From assembly GCF_002374315.1 (NCBI RefSeq), contig NZ_NWUX01000027.1:1-36494 (forward strand): 36,494 nucleotides of DNA, written 5' to 3'. How positions within the stretch are numbered: position 1 is the stretch's first letter; each line of letters starts with the position of its first letter. Positions 23,598 to 32,419 of this stretch are shown in pieces. This DNA comes from Vreelandella nigrificans (lineage in GTDB: Bacteria > Pseudomonadota > Gammaproteobacteria > Pseudomonadales > Halomonadaceae). A program made the translations under genes and the position numbers. A model generated the notes under the pieces. It searched no databases. It saw only the letters and a list, made by a program, of their open reading frames with translations, and was not told the origin of the DNA.

Positions 23598-25211
23598 TCA
23601 AACCGGCTCCAGATGCCAGCCCTGCTCGGTTGCCAGCAGGCGGTCTGTCAGGACTAGGTTTTCCAGAAAGGCATCATCGTGGGATACCACCACTAACGCG
23701 CCTTGGTAACTGCGTAACAGCGTTTCCAGTGCTTGTACCGATGGCAGGTCGAGGTGGTTATTGGGTTCATCGAGCAGTAACAGTTGCGGGGGCGAATCGG
23801 CGTAGAGGATGCAGGCCAGCGCTCCTTTCAGGCGCTCACCTCCGCTTAGTAGCCCACTGGGTATGGTGATCTTCTGCGCGTCCAGGCCTAGTTGGGCCAG
23901 TAGCATACGCCGCTCGCCGTCTGCCATTGAGCGGTTAGCCAGTTGCAGCTGTTCGAGCACGCTCTTTTCCGGCACAAGACTCTCCAGTCGCTGGTCGAGA
24001 TACGCCCTTTCTGGGGTCACCTTACAGGTTCCAGATAAGGGTTCGATCTGGCCTGCTAGCACGCGAAGCAGCGTGGATTTACCGCAGCCATTGGGGCCGA
24101 CAATACCGATGCGCTGCTGCCCTCTCAGCAGTAGGCTAATGTGACGAGTTGCTCCTATAACGAACGGTAGTTCAACCCTCTCCAATTCTGCCAAACAGCG
24201 TTTGGCGACCTGTTCAACGGGTATCTTATGCAGGGTGATGTGCGCTTCGTTTTCAACCTGCTTTGCCGCTTCCCGCACACGCTGATTAAGTTGCTCACGA
24301 CTGGCCGCATGTTGCTGGCGCAGTGCGCCGGTGGAGTTTTCGCTGCGCTCTTTCTGACCATCCAGTATCACCTTGGCTTGATTGGCTTCCTTGCCCTGCC
24401 GGTTACCGTGGGCCTGTCGTTTCTCCTGGCGTTCACGCTGCTTGCGCATCACCCGTTCTTGGCGCTGGCGCTCCAGCTTGTGTTTATTGAGTTGGTCAAC
24501 CGCACTTTGCTGCTCGTGGGCTTTTGCTTCTGCATAAAAGGTGTAGTTGCCACCGTAACTGTGTAGTCCTAGAGGGGATAGCTCCACAATGCGCGCCATG
24601 GATTCCAGCAGTTGCCGGTCATGACTGACTACGATCAGCCCACGCGGCCAGCGCTGTAGCTGTTCGATGAGTGCTTGGCGGTTTGGTCGGTCGAGGTGGT
24701 TGCTTGGCTCATCAAGAATCAGGAAATCGGCCTTCGAGAGCATGGCTCCCATTAGGGCAACCCGCATGGTTTCTCCACCACTCAGCGTGCTGGCCGGTGT
24801 GCTGGCCTCAAGATAGCCCAAGCCATTGCGTTCAAGTTCATGGCGCAATCGTTGGGGCATATCCCAGCGGTCATCGACTGCCTCAAAATCCTCTGGTGCC
24901 GTGCTGCCAGCTTCGATGCGCGCCAATGCATCCAGGGTTGTTTGAATGCCTGCGAGATCAGCAACAGAAGCGCCCTGCGGCTGGGCCACTTGTTGGGCAA
25001 GGTAATGTACGCGGCCGAAACGCTGGCAATGGCCGCTGGTTGGCTGCAACAGCCCCGCGAGGATTTGGGCTAAGACTGTTTTACCAACTCCATTGCGCCC
25101 CACCAAACCCGTGGGCCGTGTGTCGAACTGTTCATAAAGATCGGTGAAAAGCGTTCTGCCATCCGACAAAACGTAGGAGACACCTTTTAAGGTGAGATGG
25201 GTAGTAGCCAT
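23598..25211 (-). CDS. ABC-F family ATPase
   Basis: 537 residues with two complete ATPase domains and no membrane segments. Domain 1 has Walker A GLVGRNGVGKT, signature LSGGETMRVAL and Walker B LILDEPSNHLD. Domain 2 has GIVGPNGCGKSTLL, LSGGERLKGAL and LLLLDEPNNHLD. A charged Arg/Gln/Lys linker lies between (residues about 240-300). ABC-F proteins act on the ribosome; some give resistance to ribosome-targeting antibiotics. I cannot tell which subgroup this is. Confidence 0.9.
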   Translation of the reverse strand: MATTHLTLKGVSYVLSDGRTLFTDLYEQFDTRPTGLVGRNGVGKTVLAQILAGLLQPTSGHCQRFGRVHYLAQQVAQPQGASVADLAGIQTTLDALARIEAGSTAPEDFEAVDDRWDMPQRLRHELERNGLGYLEASTPASTLSGGETMRVALMGAMLSKADFLILDEPSNHLDRPNRQALIEQLQRWPRGLIVVSHDRQLLESMARIVELSPLGLHSYGGNYTFYAEAKAHEQQSAVDQLNKHKLERQRQERVMRKQRERQEKRQAHGNRQGKEANQAKVILDGQKERSENSTGALRQQHAASREQLNQRVREAAKQVENEAHITLHKIPVEQVAKRCLAELERVELPFVIGATRHISLLLRGQQRIGIVGPNGCGKSTLLRVLAGQIEPLSGTCKVTPERAYLDQRLESLVPEKSVLEQLQLANRSMADGERRMLLAQLGLDAQKITIPSGLLSGGERLKGALACILYADSPPQLLLLDEPNNHLDLPSVQALETLLRSYQGALVVVSHDDAFLENLVLTDRLLATEQGWHLEPV

Positions 25212-25360
25212 AATTGATTCCAGAGATGCCGAGTACTCCCCCTACATTAGGGGCTAATGGAGACTGGCCGTTATTGCAACGGCGGGCATCAATGGTTCAT
25301 TGGACAACTACCTCTGTTTAACGTGGAAAGGCCCACCATAATACAAATAGCGCTCGCTCG

Positions 25361-26563
25361 CTATCTATGATGAGGCGTTAGAGCGCTTGGTTCCTTGCAA
25401 ACATATCGGGTACAGAGGACCAAGCTAAAGATCACTACTTGGGTTATCGCAATGCATGCAATCACTCCGCTCCAGCCCCATACCGCAAAGGCATAAGCCG
25501 CGAGGCTTGCACCAATTGCGCCACCTAAATAGTAGCAAGAGAGATATATTCCGGTCGCAACACCAGCGGGTACGCGGCGGGAGCTGCTTAACAGTTGAGT
25601 GGTCACTGTTTGGAACATATAGGTTCCTATGGCAAACAGTGCCACACCCGCCATGATAGGCATGTGTGCTGCACTAATGAGCCATAGCGATGCCCAGATC
25701 AACACCATCAGTGATATGGCAATCGCCGTTTCACTCATATAGCGCCTAAATAGACGTGCAGTGAGCACGAAAAAAAGTGCGGGCAGGCACGCCAGATAGA
25801 GTGTGCCAATCTGTTGTGAATCCCAATGATAGGGTGCTTGAGAAAGCCATAGGCCAAGTGCCGTAAACACTGCGCTTTGCGTGAAGAGCAGCGCAAAACC
25901 CGTGAGATAGGCAACCAGCAAAGTAGTGTCCGAGAAAGCACGCTTTACATACGCTAGCGGCGTTTGTGGTTGTGCTATTTGTTGCTGTGCTGTTTGTTGC
26001 TGGGCTATTTGTTGCTGTGCCATGCACTGCGTTGGTTCAGCATTTAGCGCCTTCGGAAGCAGGTAAATCACAACCGCCGATAGCACCATCAAACATGCGA
26101 TACTGATGAACCCTAACTCCCAGCCCATTGCCCCCACTGACCAAGCAGGATAAAACCGGCTAAGCGTGCTGCCAACAATGGTGCCGGTTACGTACAGTGG
26201 CACAAAGCTCCTTGGTCGCTTTGAGACTAGATTCATCGCTGCAGTCAATAGGAAGGGAATGACAATTCCTTGGCCTAGCCGCAGTGTGAAAAGCACGTCT
26301 TGGCTAGTGGTAAAGGCAATGGCGGTGTTAATCACTGCCAACGCGAGAAAGCCTGCTGCCAATAAGGTCGAAGGGTTGGCGTGTTTTGTTGCAGCGCCAA
26401 TGATGGGCGCAGTTATCATCATTCCTAATAACGACGCCATATTTAACCAGCCAGCGTCAGTGGTCGTGGTTCCGAACCGCTCTACTAACGGTGGAAACAG
26501 CGCCTGAAGTTGGTACAAGTTAAAAAAAGCGCCGAGCGATCCGATCATCAAGGCCGTGCGCAT
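25361..26563 (-). CDS. MFS transporter
   Basis: 400 residues with about 12 membrane segments and a central cytoplasmic loop. That loop contains a Gln-rich repeat (AQQQIAQQQTAQQQIAQ, about residues 181-197) coded by tandem 15-base units (25962-26022). The N-terminus, GSLGAFFNLYQLQALFPPLV, resembles drug-efflux or cyanate-type MFS proteins. AAGGA precedes the ATG. A LysR gene is divergent 144 bases away and likely controls it. Substrate unknown. Confidence 0.88.
   Translation of the reverse strand: MRTALMIGSLGAFFNLYQLQALFPPLVERFGTTTTDAGWLNMASLLGMMITAPIIGAATKHANPSTLLAAGFLALAVINTAIAFTTSQDVLFTLRLGQGIVIPFLLTAAMNLVSKRPRSFVPLYVTGTIVGSTLSRFYPAWSVGAMGWELGFISIACLMVLSAVVIYLLPKALNAEPTQCMAQQQIAQQQTAQQQIAQPQTPLAYVKRAFSDTTLLVAYLTGFALLFTQSAVFTALGLWLSQAPYHWDSQQIGTLYLACLPALFFVLTARLFRRYMSETAIAISLMVLIWASLWLISAAHMPIMAGVALFAIGTYMFQTVTTQLLSSSRRVPAGVATGIYLSCYYLGGAIGASLAAYAFAVWGWSGVIACIAITQVVIFSLVLCTRYVCKEPSALTPHHR
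25962..26022. repeat. tandem 15-base repeats inside the MFS gene
   Basis: About four imperfect copies of a 15-base unit encode the Gln-rich loop of the transporter. Changes in copy number would keep the reading frame. Confidence 0.6.
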
Positions 26564-26707
26564 GGCTTATTCCTTTTAAGATAGGGAGTAAGGTAATTGC
26601 GAACAAGGCATGAGTGAATGTCGGATTTGCTATCGCAGTGATACGTGATGCGACAGAGCGCAGCATCAGAAAGCAACGTACTGTGTGCTCAAGGGAGGAG
26701 CGACGAG

Positions 26708-27598
26708 ATGGTCGAACTGAAACAGCTTAAGCATTTTATTGCCGTTGCGGAGGAGCTTAACTTCAGACGAGCTGCGGAGCGATTGCATATTACCCAGCCG
26801 CCGTTAAGCCAGAGTATAAAAGCATTAGAAGAAACGGTAGGTGTGAAGCTGTTCGAGCGCAATACCCGGGGTGTCCATCTCACCAAAGCTGGCGAGGCCT
26901 TTCTTGTTGAGAGCCGGGAGATACTTAGTGCAACGCTGAGAAGTATCAGCGTTGCCAGACAGGCGGCCCATGGTGAAATCGGCACCTTACGCATTGGCTA
27001 TTCGGCAAGCGCGATCTTCTCTAAACCCCTCACCTCTGCCCTGGCGAAACTACTCGCGGAGCGCCCATTGCTCGAATTGCAGTTATGCGAAGGGAATGCC
27101 CTGTTGCATATCGCATCGCTTAAAGCAGGTAAGCTTGATGCTGCGGTGCTCCGCGCCGACCTAGACGAAAACTCACTGTCTGGCTTATCAGTTTCCAGGC
27201 TGGGAGATGAGCCACTTTTTGTGCTTCTTCCCCCAGGCCATCGACTGCAGGCAAGAACATCCATCGCTTTTAAGGAGTTCACCAATGAGCGGCTTTTGCT
27301 CCAGCCCGCTACGCAAAGAACATTTCTGAGGCGGCAACTGGAAGCATTAGCGGATAAAGCAGGCGTTTCTCTCAGCCGCGCTGTAGAAGTACCCGATATT
27401 GGAAGTATGCTGTGTTTCGTTGGAGCAGGTATTGGTATCGCCATCCTGCCTGCCAGTGCCGCGTCGATGGCCCACGGCCTAATTGCGATACCGCTTGCCG
27501 ATAAGGACTCTTCCCAGACGCTAGTGCTGGTCGGTAAAGAGGACAATCCGCTGAGTGAACAGTTTAAGCATCTTGTTGAGGCGCATCTCTATGGTTAG
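26708..27598 (+). CDS. LysR-family transcriptional regulator
   Basis: 296 residues from the ATG at 26708. This start is preferred because GGGAGGAG lies before it and because MVELKQLKHFIAVAEELNF begins like a normal LysR protein. The helix-turn-helix is FRRAAERLHITQPPLSQSI. The C-terminal effector domain is of the aromatic-catabolism or BenM/CatR-like type (PLTSALAKLLAERPLLELQL). It is divergent from the MFS transporter gene and is its likely regulator. Confidence 0.9.
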   Translation: MVELKQLKHFIAVAEELNFRRAAERLHITQPPLSQSIKALEETVGVKLFERNTRGVHLTKAGEAFLVESREILSATLRSISVARQAAHGEIGTLRIGYSASAIFSKPLTSALAKLLAERPLLELQLCEGNALLHIASLKAGKLDAAVLRADLDENSLSGLSVSRLGDEPLFVLLPPGHRLQARTSIAFKEFTNERLLLQPATQRTFLRRQLEALADKAGVSLSRAVEVPDIGSMLCFVGAGIGIAILPASAASMAHGLIAIPLADKDSSQTLVLVGKEDNPLSEQFKHLVEAHLYG

Positions 27599-27660
27599 CA
27601 CCTTTCCATGTCTCTACCATTTAGCCACTCCTATGCCCAGCCAGATCATCACCGCACTGG

Positions 27661-28275
27661 TCACTTCTTAGCAACGATAAAAACCGCCCCTTTGCTAGGC
27701 TGCCATTCACGATCAACGCTAAATCCGGCATTTATCAACTTAACCACCAGCTCCTGCTTACCAAAGCGGCTCACATAAGGCGCTAACCCAAGCATCTGCA
27801 TAAGAGGGATTAATAGCCGCCAGAACACATTGATTTCATCAACAAGCGCGGTACTGGATACAAAGACGCCTCCAGGCTTCAATACCTCATACACCCTTGC
27901 AATCGCCGCATCCACATCTTCTAGCAGGTGCAGCACATTGAGTCCTAAAATGGCATCAAAGCTTTCTACGTTTAGTTCAAGGCTATCTAAGCTACCCTGC
28001 TGGAAACTGACATTTTCAACACCTGCCTCCTTCGCCTTCTGCTGGGCAATATCAAGCATCTTATCCGAGATGTCGGTAGCCATAATATGCTTGACGTAGG
28101 GAGCATGAGTAATCGCCGTACTACCAGTTCCGCATCCGAACTCCAATATGGATGAGTCCGGCTGGAAGTACTCCTGCGTGATTGCCAGTTTCTGTTGATA
28201 AACCCTCTCGTCACGTACCCGGCTTTTGGCGTAACGAGGCGCGCTTTTATTCCAAAACTCCTTGGCCCCCTTCAA
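27661..28275 (-). CDS. class I SAM-dependent methyltransferase
   Basis: 204 residues. Motif I is ILEFGCGTGSTAITHA, motif II is IMATDISDKMLDIA, and VLKPGGVFVSST is motif III. It starts MKGAKEFWNKSAPRYAKS, a common N-terminus of UbiE-like methyltransferases of unknown substrate. No attC sites flank it. Confidence 0.88.
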   Translation of the reverse strand: MKGAKEFWNKSAPRYAKSRVRDERVYQQKLAITQEYFQPDSSILEFGCGTGSTAITHAPYVKHIMATDISDKMLDIAQQKAKEAGVENVSFQQGSLDSLELNVESFDAILGLNVLHLLEDVDAAIARVYEVLKPGGVFVSSTALVDEINVFWRLLIPLMQMLGLAPYVSRFGKQELVVKLINAGFSVDREWQPSKGAVFIVAKK

Positions 28276-28390
28276 TCGTCCCCCCCTTTTAATTTCACTA
28301 ACTCCTGAACACTTTAATTAGCTAAAGAGGCACCAACATGCCAAGCATACCGGCCACCCTTAACCCGTAACCTTCAGGCCTGCCTGGAAC

Positions 28391-28741
28391 TCACTCATGC
28401 TGTAAAACATTGATAAGTTTCCCGAAAGGGTCACGAATATAGAAGCGACGAACACCCCAGGGTTCGCTTACCGGCCCGTACTCAATCTCAATATTTTGGT
28501 TCTGCACTCGCTCTAAAGCCGCGTCTAAATTATCCACTTCTATGGATAAATCAGGAACTGGCGTACCCGAGCCACCCTCCGATGCCACGCTTACCTGTGT
28601 GGTCATTGTCTCGCCGGAGCTATAGGTTCTAAGCCAGCCATGGTCCATCACGACATCGAGTCCAAATATGGCCGCATAAAACTGATCTGCTTCTGAGGGG
28701 TTGGAAGCTGTAATGTTGTAGACGATACGTTTTACCTTCAT
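28391..28741 (-). CDS. VOC/glyoxalase-fold protein
   Basis: 116 residues with one vicinal-oxygen-chelate module pair: VKRIVYNITASNPSEADQFY at the start and RRFYIRDPFGKLINVLQH at the end, where FYIRDPFGKLINV is the usual second half. It could be a bleomycin-type binding protein or lyase; function unknown. The upstream region carries the repeat element shared with the DUF427 copies. Confidence 0.85.
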   Translation of the reverse strand: MKVKRIVYNITASNPSEADQFYAAIFGLDVVMDHGWLRTYSSGETMTTQVSVASEGGSGTPVPDLSIEVDNLDAALERVQNQNIEIEYGPVSEPWGVRRFYIRDPFGKLINVLQHE

Positions 28742-28761
28742 TTTCTCCTCCCAGTGGCTGG

Positions 28762-28800
28762 CTTCATTTCGCTATGACAATTCCAGCCTAGCTGTTAAAT
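28762..28800 (-). repeat. upstream repeat element, copy 3
   Basis: CTTCATTTCGCTATGACAA...TAGCTGTTAAAT resembles the stretches upstream of the DUF427 gene and its pseudogene, and likewise lies just before a minus-strand start codon. Confidence 0.4.
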
Positions 28801-28921
28801 CATGTTGAGCCCAACTCTGGGAGGCGGCGCTTTAGACGATGGGAGAGAACCGCATCATGCAGCTACTGCATTGCCGGCTGTTTACGGTTACTTAGCCGGT
28901 ACCTAGTCTCTAACTGGCTCC

Positions 28922-29368
28922 TCAATCCTCAACTCCTTCAGCGCGTGCTTTCAAAGTGCGATTCATATCTTCAAATCCTCGCTTGGTATCACGTTCCAGG
29001 CTAGAACGGAGTAATCCGACCAACAGTCCGCTGAACTGCTCGCTCTGCTCAAAGCGCACTTTACCTTCGCCCAAGGGCTCAATGACAAAACGGTGCTCAC
29101 CATCAAAAATACCAGGAAATACAAATCGCCCACGCCACCGAAGTTCACGACCTGCTTCTGCCGCAAGTACGATAGGCGAGAAGCGCATGACTTTGCCACC
29201 ATTTGGCTGAACAGCAATTTTGAGCCGTGCACCCTCCTCTGCCACACCGGAAACAGATCTAATGAAGGGGTTCCATTGAGGGTAAGACGAGAAATCCGAC
29301 AGAATACTCCACACTTGCTCGGCTGAGGCGTGGATGTCGATTTCCGTGCTCAGGTGATAGGTAGCCAT
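28922..29368 (-). CDS. SRPBCC-family protein
   Basis: 148 residues from the ATG at 29368, chosen because AGGAAAGGA precedes it; the longer frame starts with TTG. The START-like fold is shown by STEIDIHASAEQVWSILSDF, then YPQWNPFI, then GVLVGLLRSSLERDTKRGF near the end. Such proteins bind hydrophobic ligands; function unknown. Confidence 0.87.
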   Translation of the reverse strand: MATYHLSTEIDIHASAEQVWSILSDFSSYPQWNPFIRSVSGVAEEGARLKIAVQPNGGKVMRFSPIVLAAEAGRELRWRGRFVFPGIFDGEHRFVIEPLGEGKVRFEQSEQFSGLLVGLLRSSLERDTKRGFEDMNRTLKARAEGVED

Positions 29369-29407
29369 TAATCCTTTCCTGTTTTTTGAGTTCAATACTA
29401 AGAGTTA

Positions 29408-29962
29408 TCAGCGCCCTGCCAGCAGAGAGGAGGCTTGCTTATAGCGCTCTAAATCCAACCCCAAGAATTGGGTTCCGGGAACGGGGTTACTCGTCACGGG
29501 TGGGTGTTGAACAAATCCATATGATTTATATAACGCCAAGGCTGCTTTAAACTCAGGTAATACATCGAGACATATTTTCTTATATCCACTGGCAATTGCC
29601 TCTTGTAATACTCTTTCAACCAGCCTAGACCCTAACCTGCTTCCACGAGCAGTTGGGCGAACATAAACGCGCTTCATTTCACAGGTATCGTTGTCTACTT
29701 TTCGAAAGGCAGCGCAGCCAATTGGCTGTTCATTTATGGTTGCTAAAAAAATCTTAGACTCACCTGAGCTGTACTTTTCAGGCAAGCGGTTAAACTCTTC
29801 ATCGTTACCTTGAAAAGAAAGATCAACGGATGTGCTATCAATGTACTCACGATACAAATCAAGCACATCCTTTAAATCAGCGGGAAACGTAGCCCTTTCA
29901 ATCTTATACACCCCATCCTCCAGACCGAATGATACATAGTAGTAACCAACCCCATGACGCAC
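29408..29962 (-). CDS. GNAT-family acetyltransferase
   Basis: 184 residues. Motif A is VYVRPTARGSRLGSRLVERV. The preceding strand is CEMKR, and the C-terminal ALALYKSYGFVQHPP is typical. The N-terminal RATFPADLKDVLDLYREYI is the usual first helix. It ends 12 bases before the frame start of the SRPBCC gene, so the two may be cotranscribed. Confidence 0.85.
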   Translation of the reverse strand: MRHGVGYYYVSFGLEDGVYKIERATFPADLKDVLDLYREYIDSTSVDLSFQGNDEEFNRLPEKYSSGESKIFLATINEQPIGCAAFRKVDNDTCEMKRVYVRPTARGSRLGSRLVERVLQEAIASGYKKICLDVLPEFKAALALYKSYGFVQHPPVTSNPVPGTQFLGLDLERYKQASSLLAGR

Positions 29963-30005
29963 TTGATTAGAGCATTGTCGGCCACCACCAGATGCTTGAT
30001 ATTAT

Positions 30006-30257
30006 TCAAGGCATGCCCATAGATGTATTATAAAACCCCATTGCGACAACAAATACCACGAAGGTAATAAAACCAGCAAAGGTAATCCAATTTACTTCCT
30101 GCTGAGCTAAACTTCCCCTGGGGTATCTACCCATAGTGAGTAACCACAGTGAGAAGCGCCCTAAATTAAAGAATAAAACTTGAACCACCAGCGCCATAAC
30201 GAGAAACTTTAGAATCTCGACGACGATTTGAAGCAATCTTTTTAGCGCATCTTCCAT
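30006..30257 (-). CDS. small membrane protein of unknown function
   Basis: 83 residues with two membrane segments (about 15-40 and 55-78). Family not recognised. Coding looks plausible from the hydrophobic pattern, but there is no other support. Confidence 0.6.
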   Translation of the reverse strand: MEDALKRLLQIVVEILKFLVMALVVQVLFFNLGRFSLWLLTMGRYPRGSLAQQEVNWITFAGFITFVVFVVAMGFYNTSMGMP

Positions 30258-30560
30258 TACCTGAACTCTTTCGCTGACCTAGTGGCCTTTCCCACAACAC
30301 TAGTACCAACATGATAAGCATTCGGCTTTTTATTACCAGGCATTTTGCTTTTACAAACGGTAAGCCATCTCCACTGCAATATTAAGCAACAACCTCTCAT
30401 TTTTTTGCGCCAGGTACTCTCTCTGACCACACTTGAAGCGTCACGAACTAACGCCACGCCGCATATGGTGTCTTTATGGCTGGGTTTTCAAATCGCTGTT
30501 GGACGTATCAAGTCATTGCCTTCTAGACTGAAGTCTCGTTTCTCTTGAGATACCCGACCT
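30258..30560. other. intergenic region without a recognised gene
   Basis: No convincing gene is visible. AACTAAC (30446-30452) and GTTGGAC (30498-30504) have attC-like cores, but the arms between them do not pair. The plus-strand promoter of the metallopeptidase gene should lie here. Confidence 0.4.
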
Positions 30561-31529
30561 ATGCGTGTGTTTTCTAATCCGGTCGGTGCCGGTTCACTCT
30601 GGTTTGATAATTTGGTAACCGCAGACGGTATTCCCGTCGCTTACGACCCGCAAGCGCGTGCCTTTTTACCTATGCCGCCCTTCTGTGCGAACCGCGAGGT
30701 AATCGGTTGTAACTGGATTGCCCCGAAGCAAGGCGCATTCTGCCGTGCTTGCGAGATGACAGCGTTGGCGCCCGCCCCTGATATTACAAATGCCATGCCT
30801 AATTGGGCACAAACGGAAGCAGCTAAACGCTGGGTGATTGATAACCTTGGCCGCTGGAACTGGTTTCGCCCTGAAGACCCCGGCGCGCCACCGGTATTTC
30901 ATATGTTAGCCGAAGGGGGAACGCCCGTACCTATGGGGCATGTGGGTGGAGTAGTCACCATCAGTGTCGCGGAGGCAGACCCAGTACTGCGCACAACCCG
31001 CAAGGAGGCTCTGGATGAGCCTTACCGCACCATGATTGGTCATATGCGCCATGAAATCTCGCATATGCTGTGGTGGCGACTAAGTTTGCGGGATGATTTT
31101 CTTGATGCTTTTCGTGAGATGTTTGGCGATGAGCGGGAGGATTATCCAACGGCACTTCAGCATTATTATCAAAATGGCCCGCCTGCAGATTGGCGGCAGC
31201 GCTTTCTGTCTACCTATGCCTCTTCCCACCCCCACGAAGACTGGGCGGAAACCGCTTCACACTTGCTACACCTTACTGATATCACCGATAGCTTTGTGTC
31301 GTCGGGAATGACATCACCGGCTTTGCCTAACACCCATGGCTGGGATGCTTACGCCGAACCGGACGCTGAGCGGTTGATTCATATCGCGGCATCACTGGTG
31401 GCCGGTGTTAACCATGTGAACCGTTCTATGGGCCTGTCAGACCTCTATCCGTTTGTGCTTTCAGACGCTGCGATGCGCAAGCTAGCCTTCGTTCATGACT
31501 GGCTACGACGCGGCGCCCAAGGGCTTTGA
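30561..31529 (+). CDS. putative zinc-binding metallopeptidase (Peptidase_Mx type)
   Basis: 322 residues. The N-terminal zinc-ribbon part has Cys in PFCANREVIGCNW and FCRACEMT. The catalytic motif HEISH is in GHMRHEISHMLWWR (residues about 158-162), and the downstream Glu is in HEDWAETASHLLHL. This architecture fits the putative zinc-binding metallopeptidase family found in many proteobacteria. It is convergent with a dapA-like gene. A second, internally deleted copy of its ends is at 36057-36268. Confidence 0.88.
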   Translation: MRVFSNPVGAGSLWFDNLVTADGIPVAYDPQARAFLPMPPFCANREVIGCNWIAPKQGAFCRACEMTALAPAPDITNAMPNWAQTEAAKRWVIDNLGRWNWFRPEDPGAPPVFHMLAEGGTPVPMGHVGGVVTISVAEADPVLRTTRKEALDEPYRTMIGHMRHEISHMLWWRLSLRDDFLDAFREMFGDEREDYPTALQHYYQNGPPADWRQRFLSTYASSHPHEDWAETASHLLHLTDITDSFVSSGMTSPALPNTHGWDAYAEPDAERLIHIAASLVAGVNHVNRSMGLSDLYPFVLSDAAMRKLAFVHDWLRRGAQGL

Positions 31530-31772
31530 AAGCTGGGTCTGTTGCAAGCTGGGATTTTAAAAAACGCAGGCCCAGGTGAAGAGCCTGCACTGCGTTAACA
31601 GCCTTAGCGTAAAGAGAGCTCTTCAATAACGGCTTCTACTCGCTTGCGGGCATCGCCTTGTAGCGTTTGTAGTGGCTGGGGTAAACAGGGCTGGCTCACT
31701 CTGCCGGTTAGTTCCGCGATGGTGGCCGCTACCCGTAGGCTACCGCTGTAGTCACGGTAGAGCGCCCATAAC
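31517..31772. repeat. direct repeat, left copy (about 255 bp)
   Basis: It covers the last codons of the metallopeptidase, the hairpin terminator and the last part of dapA. It is near-identical to 36239-36494, with only a handful of differences by eye. The offset is 4722 bases. Confidence 0.9.
31555..31588 (-). terminator. intrinsic terminator of the dapA-like gene, left copy
   Basis: GCAGGC (31566-31571) pairs with GCCTGC (31583-31588). On the minus strand the hairpin is followed by GTTTTTTAAAA. It ends the leftward dapA transcript. Confidence 0.75.
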
Positions 31773-31900
31773 GGTTCAAGCGCTACAGAAAGCGCGTTGG
31801 CTTGCTGAGTATCTCCCGATTGTGCAGCACGGGTTAGCGCCAGCGCGGCCTCGGGATATAGCCCGCCAATCACCGAGTACTAGGCATCGCAACCGGCAAG
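31604..31900 (-). pseudogene. C-terminal fragment of a dapA-family (dihydrodipicolinate synthase-like) gene
   Basis: About 90 residues: YSVIGGLYPEAALALTRAA, then a helical end closing VEAVIEELSLR. This is the C-terminal end of a DHDPS/NAL-family aldolase; the catalytic Lys and Tyr parts are absent. The TAG at 31880-31882 interrupts the frame (CDA*YSV). The upstream part has been replaced by the GC-rich insert carrying a YHS fragment in the same frame. Confidence 0.75.
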
Positions 31901-32218
31901 CAGCCCTGTGGCGGCGGCCGCGTCGCGTGCCGCCGCCCAGGCGCACCAGCCGCCGTACTGAGGCGCATAGACCTCGGGGTCCGCCTGGAACCGGTCGCGA
32001 TGCTCGGCCGACGCGAACTGCCAGGTGGCATCACGCCACTCCAGCTAATAGTCGGGCGAGCCCTGTACCGGCTGACCCTGGGTGAAGTAGGCCACTGGGT
32101 CCGTGCCGCCGATGGCCAGGCCATTGCGGGTAAAGATGCGCCCCTCAGCGAGGGCTTCCATGGACCAGGCTAAACCGATCATCAGGGCAGCTGCCATCCA
32201 CCAACCTTTACGCTTCAT
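31900..32218 (-). pseudogene. YHS-domain protein with an in-frame stop
   Basis: The frame from the ATG at 32218 starts with a Sec-type signal peptide (KRKGWWMAAALMIGLAWSM) and continues with GGTDPVAYFTQGQPVQGSPDY. A TAG follows (32045-32047), then LEWRDATWQFASAEHRDRF and ends with APQYGGWCAWA, all YHS hallmarks. The TAG probably arose from a Gln CAG. It runs without frame change into the dapA fragment. No longer functional. Confidence 0.8.
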
Positions 32219-32419
32219 GGTTCGCCTCCTCGCGACCCATCCTCACGAAGGTACTGTCGAGAAACGGCCCCCCGCCTTACAGGCGATGTTGGCTCAATCC
32301 GGGGACTGGTGTCGGCCCAGGTTCTCGGCCGACCCAGCCATCCGTTGAGCAAGGCGTGAGCGGCCGAGACTGTCGGTTGCCGTCCTTCCCATCGCGCGGG
32401 AGAGAACGTCCCCAAGGCA

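Noticed and set aside
30446..30504. Possible attC (AACTAAC...GTTGGAC).
   Set aside because: The inner arms do not pair and no matching core exists at the other end of the adjacent gene.
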